Below, one piece after another: positions 12,401-20,607 of a DNA stretch of 64,000 nt (position 1 is its first letter; each line of letters begins with the position of its first letter). The stretch is from Inonotus obliquus. Taxonomy: Eukaryota; Basidiomycota; Agaricomycetes; Hymenochaetales; Hymenochaetaceae. The notes under the pieces are model-generated. The model was not told the DNA's origin. It did no database searches and was given only the letters and a program-made list of their open reading frames with translations. Position numbers and translations under genes: made by a program. The stretch is from positions 3,658,001 to 3,722,000 of the forward strand of contig JAJHTX010000001.1 of NCBI GenBank assembly GCA_032164295.1, read 5' to 3'.

Positions 12401-13052
12401 AATGTAAGAATTTACTAAAGAACTTAAGAAAGTGCATTCACAGGCAAAAGAAAATCTGGAAAAGACAAACAATGCAATGAAAAAGGTGCACGATTGACAG
12501 GCAGCCAATGTTGTAGAGTACAAAGCAAAAGACAAGGTCATGCTAGACAGAAGAAACATCACCATGGTCAGACCTACCAAGAAGTTTGCAGACAAATGGT
12601 ATAGCCCATTTGACATCATGGAAAAGGTAGAAGCAGCAGCATACAGACTCAAGCTACCAAAGATGTGGAAGAAAGTACACCCAGTCTTTAACGAGGTACT
12701 TCTCAAACTATATATCAAATTGTCTTTCAAGAGACAGAAGAAACCACCTCTGCCTCTACCAGAGCTTGTTGACAGCGAAGAAGAGTATAAGGTAGATGAA
12801 ATCCTCAACTTGTGTAAACATTGAAAAAAGCTTCAATTTCTTGTCAGGTGAAAGAGGTACAACAAAATGATGTGGAAGCTGCACGAAAACCTTATTTCAA
12901 ACTCTAATGAGGCCTTTGATGACTTCTACAAGAAACATCCAGGCAGCTCCTGAGCTTTCATCACACAACTAGGTTTATTAACATTCAAGCCTCTCTTTTG
13001 ATACACAGAACTGGACTGAACAAATGGTTGGTTAGGATGCCCAACCTTAAAG
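9480..13052 (+). pseudogene. pol relic of decayed chromovirus (PR-RT-RH-IN-chromodomain)
   Basis: The segment is collinear with the intact pol. The protease keeps ALIDSGCTD (about 9785). RT residues run through 10298-10960, with the YLDD box changed to YLNN. RNase H shows VETDVSDFATG (about 11140). The integrase keeps recognisable zinc-binding and catalytic segments (about 11715-12230), and chromodomain remnants lie at about 12780-12950. Dozens of stops break it, many explained by TGG to TAG/TGA and CGA to TGA. In a 60-bp sample (10499-10558 against 21541-21600), about two thirds of differences are transitions and 4 of 5 CpG sites are lost. Confidence 0.9.
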
Positions 13053-13061
13053 GGGGGTGGA

Positions 13062-13502
13062 TGTTACAATGTCTTTTTCCATTTCCTTAAATGGCCTTTT
13101 CTTCATTTTCATTGACATATACTTACTTTCCTTTTCATCACACTCACAATCTAGAACAACCTTATTCTGCTATTCCTTTCTATTTTTCATTAACTTTAAT
13201 ATTCTTTTATTGTGTTTACCCTTGTTTATACTGTATAGTTTATGTAACACTTACCTGCAGTCAAAGTGTATATAAGGCTGGAACAACAAGAGATTACTCT
13301 CTACTCTCTTGTTCCGATACTATCACCTTCGTCGCAGATATGTCCTCTCTCTCTGTATATTATGTAGGCTGCTAATTTAATCTGGTACTATCACCTTCAT
13401 TGCAGACTACAGTCTCTTGTGACTAGTGGTAGCTCACCTCTTTGTGACCATCAATGTCCCTGATCCATGTGATTGACGTCCTTGACAGCACAAGGTGTAA
13501 CA
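13062..13502 (+). repeat. 3' LTR of decayed chromovirus
   Basis: It is 441 bp, the same length as its partner but visibly diverged (about 7 changes in the first 57 bases). It keeps the TATATAAG box and the ACTCTCTTGTT 11-mer that the 5' copy has lost. Confidence 0.9.
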
Positions 13503-13507
13503 TGTGG

Positions 13508-13965
13508 CCCATACCTTACAGTTAATACTGCATCCTCAAGATCCATACCAGCAATGGTACTTGGTATTCCAGGTAGAAACTGCCAGTCCAACTCGAAAGC
13601 AATGCTAAGCTAAGCCCAGTTGGTCCAGACCAGTGCAATGATCATGTTCTGAAAGGTACCAAAGGGTACGAGTGATCTTATCGATGCTCAGAGATGACCC
13701 CAGCATACCGAGTCGGTACCAAGCAATTGAGTATCTCACTACTAAGGTCTGATTATACCAACATGTCAACATTGGTGTGCACAGTCTGATCGCTCGGTAG
13801 ACGCCTCTAACTGATACCACACAGATCAGGATATCGGAATGAAGGTAAACCTTAATGACGTGCTTCTCCGGAGAAGAAAATGATAGAACCACAGTCAGAA
13901 TCACCCTTGCTATAGTCTGAAATATGTCGGGATAGTTTGTCCATCAGCATTAGCCTCAATGTTGG
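13508..13965. other. Unrecognised stretch between relic element and Tc1 transposon
   Basis: No gene family is recognised in six frames. It is presumably the same host repeat DNA as 6791-7091, on the other side of the decayed chromovirus. Confidence 0.3.
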
Positions 13966-15203
13966 TACAGTCACATGACAAAAGTTTTGTCGTGTCTACG
14001 TCACAATACAACCACTCTTTACCTTATACCACAACAACCACTGACTCAATCATGCCCAAACAACTTGGATCCTCTAACACTACTCCTGCTTAATGTGCTG
14101 CTATACTTAATCTTTGCCAAACTCAACTCTCTCGTGAGGAAATTGCAAAAGCATTCAATTGCACTGTTCGTACCATACAGCGCATTCTCAAGAACCATGC
14201 CGAGCGAGGCCATGTCGATGATCTACTCAGGAGCGGACGTCCACACAAGATTGGTGACAGGGGGTTACATTATCTGCAGCGCTCTCTTGATGGCAACAGA
14301 CGTCAAACACTTGCCGACATCACCCAAAATCTTAATGCTGGTGCACTCAAACTCATTGCCCCCAGGACTGTCCAGAGGTCCTTACATCGTGATTTGGGGA
14401 TGTTCTCATGCCATCCATGCAGAAAACCATTTCTAACTGACAAACACAAGGAGAGGAGGCTGGAGTGGGGGGAGGCTGCAATTGATCATGGGGAGGAGAA
14501 GTGGTATAGAGTGATCTGGACAGATAAATCCTCAGTTGAGCTTGGAAAGCACTCAAAGGCCTCTCTAGTATGGTGTCGCACCAAGGAGGCATTCAACGAG
14601 AAGTGCCTGGCAGCCACTTTCAAGTCAGGAAGGACAAGTGTCATGGTTTGGGGATGTATTGCATATAACAAGAAGGGCTCACTCATATTTATCCCCAAGA
14701 ACAGGAGGAAGGGTGTGGATTATGTTGATTTGGTTATGGCAGGACCCCTCTGGGACTTTTATGCAGAGCTGTATGAGGAGAGGAGGGTTGCAAAGGTGAT
14801 GGAAGATGGGGCACCAGTTTACAGATGCAAGGTGGCACAAGAGTTTAGGGATATCAACTCAATGGAGAGGTTCCCCCACCCAGCTCAGTCACCAGACATG
14901 AACCCTATTGAACATGTTTGGTATCTGATGAAAATTGCAATTAACAAGAGGCCAGTTAGGCCTAGAAATGAGGAGGAGTTGAAGAGGGCACTTTTGGAGG
15001 AGTGGGAAAAGATTGACATTAAAGTAATTAATAAACTCATAGATAACATGCCTAGATGTGTTGAATAGTTGGTGGAGGTCAGGGAAGCATCTACTAAATA
15101 CTAATTAGATGAATTTTTATTTTGTTGTGGAGTAATGCTATTCAAAAGTCTACGGTACAAAGTGAAAAATGTGATGCGACAAAACTTTTGTCATGTGACT
15201 ATA
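13966..15203 (+). mobile_element. Tc1-like DNA transposon with TA duplication and inverted termini
   Basis: The element is 13968-15201 (1234 bp), flanked by TA at 13966-13967 and 15202-15203. Terminal inverted repeats of about 25 bp (13968-13992 and 15177-15201) match except at the outermost base. They contain an odd palindrome, GACAAAAGTTTTGTC. The length, TA target and DD34E transposase place it in the Tc1 branch of Tc1/mariner. Confidence 0.93.
14052..15068 (+). pseudogene. Tc1-like DD34E transposase with one premature stop
   Basis: The transposase cuts and rejoins the element ends. An ATG at 14052 opens the frame, a TAA at 14091-14093 stops it after 13 codons, and the same frame then runs open to the TAG at 15066-15068. 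Visible parts are an N-terminal helix-turn-helix (REEIAKAFNCTVRTIQRIL) and an arginine-rich SGRPHK linker. The catalytic triad is D in WTDKS, D in MEDGAP and E in NPIEHVW. Exactly 34 residues separate the second D and the E. The usual QDNAP box reads MEDGAP. If a downstream start were used the helix-turn-helix could survive, but no in-frame ATG precedes it after the stop, so this copy is probably inactive by a single lesion. Confidence 0.88.
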
Positions 15204-15975
15204 CTGCCATCCTACATCAATATCGCTCATCGTGAGTTTTCAATGAATTCTTGTCTTGTTCTACCCTTTTTAGTTTCCCTTTGATAAAACTTTACATTTA
15301 GTCATTATCTTATGTTCCTCCTGATCATATTTTTGCATTTATTTTGACCTTTTATTTTTTTTCTTGTACTGGATAGTGGTTCAATTTGACTTGTAGAAAT
15401 TCTCATTTGGTATCTTGAATAGCAACAGTATTATGGTATTTATAGCCTGCATATTCTACTGTAGCAAGCCAACTGATCTAGAGGAGCCTCCAGAGTGAGG
15501 ATCCAGGTTTGCTCATCTTGTTCAAGTCTCAGTTTGTTTGTCTTGTCTCATAGTTACTGGTATTGACACTGGTAGTCGTCATCTTTATTTTGCATAGTCT
15601 TCATTACATGTCTTATCTTTCTCGCCTATCAAAACTCTCCACACTCTTCTCATCTCTAGTCACCTCTCTCTATTTTGTCTCCTTAGATGTTGTGAACTAG
15701 TACTGGAGCAGCTCCCTTTTTCTTTACTATCTTGGTACTAATGCTAAATGACTTCAGATTTATCTTAGTACTGATTGCCTCCTGCCACTTTCCCTCGTGA
15801 GCTGTTCTCTAGAGTCTTTCTGCTATCTACCATCTTGTCAGGCTATCCTATCTCTCTTGATGGCATGTCTGTGACTGTACAACTTAGTACTGTCACATAC
15901 TGGCCCTCCCAATGCATCTAAATCATACTTCCCTCAATTGGTACTTCTGATACTGGCTGTGATCTTGTACTTTTA
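15204..15975. other. AT-rich stretch, nothing recognised
   Basis: The sequence is T-rich and non-coding in all frames. It ends where the ancient chromovirus resumes at 15976. Confidence 0.35.
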
Positions 15976-17931
15976 CTGGTAGCATATAGATTGAAAATGT
16001 TGTCAGATGCAGAATGAAATCATGAGTTCTACAACAAAGAGATGCTCACAGTTGTACAGACTCTTAGAGAATAGCAGCAGTATCTACTAAGAGCTTGTCA
16101 ATATTTTGAGATTTGGTTGAATTATGCTAATCTCCTCTACTTCAAGTCACCACAAAAGCTGAACTACTGTCAGGCAAGATAACAACTCAAACTAGCTGAC
16201 CATGACTTCACATTAATTTACAAAGCAGGTATATCAATAGAAAAAGCTGATCTGCTATCACAATGGACAGACTACAACAAGAGAGAATGTAACAACAAGG
16301 ATATCACCTTCATTAAGAGAGAATAGTTAGTGCAAGGAATAGTACTGATATTGTAGGAGATCTTGTTGGAGAAAGTATAGAGAGTGCAGCAGGAGGTAAA
16401 AAAAAGGCCGAGAGGAGTAGTTTCAAAAGATGGGTGGCTAAAGCTAGGAAAAGTCATCTGTTATCTTTGTGCTAAACAATGTGAAAGAGCTGGTGTTGAA
16501 AGAATACTACAATTCACTAATAACTGGATATCCAGGGACAACAAAGACCATTAGACTCATATGTCAAAAGTTCTGGTAGTCTATGATATTTTACAACATT
16601 CGTACTTATGTTAAGAAATGTGATAAGTGTCAAAGAATAAAGGCTACAAGAGCGATAAAGGCAAGGAGTCTATATCTAAACAAAGTACCTGACAAACCAT
16701 GAGAGATTGTTACTATTAATTTAATTGGAGAGTTACCAGAGTCAGAAGGATACAATACTATCTGTATAATTATTAATCAATTTAGCAAATAGGTACATGC
16801 AGTTCTAACAACAGCAAAGTTAACAGTAGAAAGAACGACTAGGATTTATTGAGACTATGTTTTCTATCATCATGGACTCTTATGCAAAATTATTCATGAC
16901 CAAAGAACCCAGTTCAATGCAAAAATAATAAAGAAACTATACAAACTCCTATATATTGAGGAAAATCTATTGACAGCATATCACCTGCAGACTGATGAAC
17001 AAACAGAGCAGTACCTTTGTCTATACATTGATCATTGATAGTCAGATTGAGCAAACTGGTTAGCTATGACTGAATTTGTATTTAACAACTTGGAGCACTT
17101 AGTAACAAAGATGTTTCTCTTCTTTGCAAACCTTAAAAGAAATTCAGATGACTTCTCAGACATTGCAACATTGTTCTCGAACATGGTTGCTAAAAACTCA
17201 TCAAATAAATTAAGGAGACTTACAAGTTAGTCAAAGAAAACCTTTGGAAAGCTGCCGATGATATAAAGAAATACTACAATTGTTACAGAGGTCAATAGAG
17301 TTTATATTAGAAAATAAGTTATTTTTGGCCAGACAAAATATCAAGATGACAAGGCCTATAAAGAAGTTGAAGGATAAGTGGTACGGGCTGTATGAAGTTA
17401 TTGAGAAGGTTGGAGCCAGTATATATAGACTCAAGTTGCCCAAGACATAGAAGAAGGTCTACCTGGTGTTCAATGAGATTCTACTTAAACCAGCTGTCAA
17501 ATCTTCTTTTGAATTCTAGAAGAAAGCACCACCACCACCACCACTCATTCTTATTGATGATGAAGAAGAATATAAGGTTAAAGAAACACTTGATTTACAA
17601 CTACATTGACGGAAACTACAATATATGGTGAAATGGGTAGAATACAATGAGGCAACTTGGCAACTAGAGTTGGACTTCTGATACAATGCAAAGGAAGCTG
17701 TCAACGAGTTCTACAAAAAAAACTCAGGAGCCTCTCGCAATCTTACTATATCTCAATGGTCCTTGCAACAAATCTTCATATACACAGAACTCTTGGATCC
17801 AGTTCATGGATGGCAAGAAAAACCAATGGTTGTTATCAATGCAGAGAATATAGTTGATAATGTAAACCCACTACCTTGAGACAGACTACCAGTGTAAATG
17901 TTGGTCGAGACGCCCAACCTTGAAGGAGAGG
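15976..17931 (+). pseudogene. Ancient chromovirus pol, 3' piece (RNase H, integrase, chromodomain)
   Basis: The piece opens with VAYR and LSDAE of RNase H, the residues that follow the break at 6790, and continues with KEMLTVVQTL. It then runs through the integrase (KFW, DKCQRIKA, NLIGELPESEGYNTICIII, AYHLQTDEQTEQ) and the core downstream of it (PIKKLKDKWYG). An acidic linker with an ACC run (about 17528-17545) precedes chromodomain traces. It ends at a GCCCAACCTTGAAGGAGAGG polypurine-type tract before the 3' LTR. Many stops and indels interrupt it. It is more diverged from the intact copy than the 7092-13502 relic is, so it is an older or different subfamily. Confidence 0.85.
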
Positions 17932-18059
17932 TGATATAAGAATGCTTTTCCTTTTTCATCTTTTCTTATTAATATTCTCTTATATTACTAATTTTCTTAT
18001 TCACTACTAATACCCTTTGACTCATTCTGCCCTACCCTAATAACACTTGTTCATCTTTA
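17932..18059 (+). repeat. 3' LTR of ancient chromovirus, left part
   Basis: The LTR begins TGATATAAG immediately after the polypurine tract of the ancient pol relic. It is interrupted at 18059 by the intact chromovirus, whose CTTTA target duplication is 18055-18059 and 24576-24580, and continues at 24576. Confidence 0.75.
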
Positions 18060-18276
18060 TGTTACGACGTCTTTTCTCTTTTCCTCATACGGCCATTCTT
18101 TCTATTCGTCGACGCATATTTATTTTCATTTTAATCACGTTCCTTACTTAATCCCTACTGGCTTAGCTAATCACAACCTATAACAACTTTATCCCACCAT
18201 TCCCCTTCTTCCCTTGTTTCTATTTGTCTTTGTTTATACTGTACAGTTTATGTAAAGCTTTCCCGCGACGTCTGGG

Positions 18277-18284
18277 TATATAAG
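18277..18284 (+). promoter_or_regulatory. TATA box of chromovirus LTR
   Basis: TATATAAG lies 35 bases upstream of A18312. That spacing fits fungal promoters and makes 18312 the likely transcript start and U3/R border. The box is conserved in the relic LTRs at 7092 and 13062 and in the minus LTR at 3880. Confidence 0.8.
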
Positions 18285-18346
18285 GCTGAACTAGAGAGTG
18301 ATCGTCTCTTCACTCTCTTGTTCTAGTACTATCACCTACGTCGCAG

Positions 18347-18413
18347 GTAAGTCGTATTCCCCTTGTATATTATATAGACGTGCTAAAATCTAGTACTATC
18401 ACCTACGTCGCAG
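18347..18413 (+). other. Candidate 67-nt leader intron inside the LTR
   Basis: A CAG|GTAAGT donor (18344-18352), a GCTAAAAT branch-like site (about 18382-18389) and a CGCAG acceptor (ending 18413) are arranged so that splicing would remove one of the two 24-bp repeat copies. The GTAAG donor, CTAAT branch and GCAG acceptor also occur in the minus LTR at 3880-4330. Splicing itself is inferred. Confidence 0.4.
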
Positions 18414-18508
18414 ACTCCGGTCTCTTGTGATTAAGTGGTAGCTCGTCTTCTTGCTCGTCAACGTCTCTGATCCTGTGATCGACGTCTCTGACTGTGCAAG
18501 GCGTAACA

Positions 18509-19423
18509 TAACAAGAGAGTCTCTTAACTCGTGTCGTTGTTGTCGACGTTAAAACAACAAACTCGTACGTGTCTCTGACATCCTCCGTTCCACCTCTGTT
18601 TCTCTCGTTGTCGACGTTGGTCAGTGGATAGTCGTCAGACCCCTGAGACGATCGTATACCTATTGTTGGTGAAGTGTCGTCCCACGTATACCTATTGTTG
18701 GTGAAGTGTCGTCCCACGTCCTTACTCGACGTTTGACTTAGACACCTCTCTCTGACAACGCTACCGTCGGTTGTCGCTTGCGGCAAGAAAGCCCAGTAGT
18801 GTCTTGCGGATACGTTTCGTTGGAAAGTCGTTTGTCGAAGTGTTGCTGAACCCCCTGAGACGACGTAAGAGTTCACGTGCTATCTGAGAGTCGAGTCGAT
18901 CGACGTTACATGTCCGGTGTACCACGTTCCCTCCGTGAGTATATCGGGTTTCTCGAGTGTTACCCCACCTACGCGATCGTCGGTTATTACCTCGACGATA
19001 ACGATCATCTTGTTCCTTTCGAAGTCGGAGCTTATTTTGAGGTCGTCGGTCACTTCCATCGCGCGCTCATTACCTGGGTACCGACCGTCCGCATCTACGA
19101 GTTGTGGACGCCTCTAACCCGTCGACGTTGACAAGCTGCCTCTAACACAAGAACAGTTAGCGGCGCTCCCCTCCAACTCCGTCGTTGACGAGCAAGACAA
19201 CGTTACAGTCACCGACAAGCAAGGTAGGACTTTCGAATCCTGGTGGTCGCCAACTAGCAAGTCTTGGGTGTCGTGGGACAACGACGAACACACAAAGACC
19301 TTCAGGTGAAAACCGAGAAATCCGTCGCCGCCGACAGCCGCTCCTACTCCGCCTCCCCAATCTCCCGCTCTCCCGTCGCTGTCTCTACCCTCGACATCGA
19401 CCGCTTTTGGATTGACACGAACC
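18509..19423 (+). other. Long untranslated leader of chromovirus
   Basis: About 900 bases lie between the primer site and the gag ATG. A short open frame at 18877-19131 encodes an unrecognised peptide. The same DNA is present in the decayed copy (about 7870-8110) but its frame is broken by an indel, so coding is not supported. A 39-bp tandem repeat of a TACCTATTGTTGGTG-containing unit occurs at about 18655-18720. Confidence 0.5.
18510..18520 (+). promoter_or_regulatory. Self-complementary primer binding site
   Basis: AACAAGAGAGT begins two bases after the LTR end and is the exact 11-nt reverse complement of ACTCTCTTGTT at 18312-18322, the inferred 5' end of the transcript. No TGG of a tRNA-type primer site is present here. 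Tf1/sushi-group elements are known to prime reverse transcription from their own mRNA 5' end in this way. Confidence 0.8.
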
Positions 19424-20515
19424 ATGTCGAACCCTCAAACTACGACGTCATCCCTCACTGCCCAACAAATCCAGGACTTCGCCGCTCTAGTCGCGGCGGC
19501 GATGTCTGCTCAACAGAGACAAGCGCCTAAACAGTCGACGATGAAAGATCTTGGGATCGCACCGCCGACGCCTTTCGCTGGAGGCAAAGACTACCTCCGA
19601 TTCCGTCGAGAATGTTTGGCGTACATTAGCGCCGACGATACTGGCTCGATCTTCGTCAACGACAAGAAGAAGATCTCCTTCGTGCTGTCGTACATGAAGG
19701 AAGGCACAGCATCGACGTGGGCTCAAAACTACTATGACGGAATAACGAATGACCAGGGTGCGATAACGATCGTCGACACCTTTAAGAAGTTCCTTGAAAA
19801 GATCGACCAGTCCTTCAAAGACCCTGGCGAAAAGGACCGAGCGTACACTCGGTGGACGGAGATGCGCCAAGGAAACACCGACGCCGGTGTTTTCCTCGCC
19901 AATTTCGAGATCGCAATGAGTCAAGCAGGAGTCAAAACGACGGACGTCAATGTCGTGCTTCCGCAGCTGAAGAAGGCTCTTCGTGAGGAGGTAGCGACGG
20001 CGATCATTCGTCTCCCGACGAAGCCGACGAATTATGACACGATGAAAGGGTACGCCATCGTGTTTGACGCGAACGAGCGCGAAGTTCGTCAACTGCGTAG
20101 CCAGAAGACACCGACGCAACCACTACCGCGTCGACAAGTCCACCCGCCGGCACCACAACAGCCGGCCCTGTTCGATCCTTCACGCGGCGACAAAAAGGAT
20201 GCGACGGGAATTACCTTCGGGGGTCAAGGCGAACCGATGCAAGACATCCTTCGACGGCTACGTCGTGAAGGAAGGTGCTTCCAGTGTGGCAAACAAGGCC
20301 ACATTTCTGCAAATTGTCCGACACCGACAACCAAACAACAAGTTCGTGCGGTCGTCGCCGAATTATCCGAGCAGGCGAAGGAACTGCTTCGTGAGGTTTT
20401 ATTCGCGGACGCAGACGTGGAAGTGGCAAGAGCAGCGGCGGCTCGTCGTTTGCAAGAAGAAGAAGTCGTCGAAGAAAGTAATCCCGACGACGAGGATTTT
20501 TCGATCAGCCAGTAG
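19424..20515 (+). CDS. Chromovirus Gag
   Basis: The 363-residue structural protein forms the virus-like particle and packages element RNA. The start is the ATG at 19424 in ACCATGTCG. An open frame extends four codons further up but only from a TTG. The middle region (FVNDKKKISFVLSYMKEGTAS and on) fits the Retrotrans_gag fold. A single CCHC zinc knuckle, CFQCGKQGHISANC, lies at about residues 285-298. The C-terminus is acidic (SNPDDEDFSISQ). The pol frame overlaps the last 34 bases, and the end of gag contains the slippery heptamer at 20494-20500. The decayed relative at 8399-9472 shares domain order and ending. Confidence 0.93.
   Translation: MSNPQTTTSSLTAQQIQDFAALVAAAMSAQQRQAPKQSTMKDLGIAPPTPFAGGKDYLRFRRECLAYISADDTGSIFVNDKKKISFVLSYMKEGTASTWAQNYYDGITNDQGAITIVDTFKKFLEKIDQSFKDPGEKDRAYTRWTEMRQGNTDAGVFLANFEIAMSQAGVKTTDVNVVLPQLKKALREEVATAIIRLPTKPTNYDTMKGYAIVFDANEREVRQLRSQKTPTQPLPRRQVHPPAPQQPALFDPSRGDKKDATGITFGGQGEPMQDILRRLRREGRCFQCGKQGHISANCPTPTTKQQVRAVVAELSEQAKELLREVLFADADVEVARAAAARRLQEEEVVEESNPDDEDFSISQ
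20494..20500 (+). promoter_or_regulatory. Candidate -1 ribosomal frameshift site G GAT TTT
   Basis: In the gag frame the bases fall as gaG|GAT|TTT, an X XXY YYZ-type heptamer like the MMTV pro-pol G GAU UUA site. The pol frame is open from 20482 and gag stops at 20513-20515, so a -1 shift must happen in this 34-base overlap. The heptamer and flanking stop are kept in the decayed copy (about 9453-9472). Confidence 0.6.
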
Positions 20516-20607
20516 ATGACGTCGGTGTCGCTGGCTTAGGTTTCTCGAACTCTTCTTTTCGATCCCCAGTAAATTATAATTCACCAAATGTACAATTATT
20601 AAATGCG

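Larger units (their letters stand above)
7092..13502 (+). mobile_element. Decayed Tf1/sushi-type chromovirus with both LTRs
   Basis: Two 441-bp LTRs (7092-7532 and 13062-13502), each TGTTACAATG...GTGTAACA, flank an internal region collinear with the intact element at 18060-24575. The flanking bases TGTGA (7087-7091) and TGTGG (13503-13507) look like a target duplication with one later transition. The two LTRs differ at many positions, so the insertion is old. The primer site AACAAGAGAGT (7534-7544) and the purine tract before the 3' LTR (13050-13061) are still visible. Both gag and pol are interrupted by many stops, largely TGG to TAG/TGA and CGA/CAG to TGA/TAA changes. Confidence 0.93.
18060..18508 (+). 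repeat. 5' LTR of intact chromovirus
   Basis: The LTR contains TATATAAG at 18277-18284. Thirty-five bases on is the ACTCTCTTGTT 11-mer (18312-18322) that pairs with the primer site. Two copies of the 24-bp sequence starting CTAGTACTATCACC stand at 18323-18346 and 18390-18413. Confidence 0.95.

Noticed and set aside
18877..19131. Leader open frame of the chromovirus as an extra gene
   Set aside because: The related element keeps the DNA but breaks the frame with an indel, so there is no sign of protein-level constraint.
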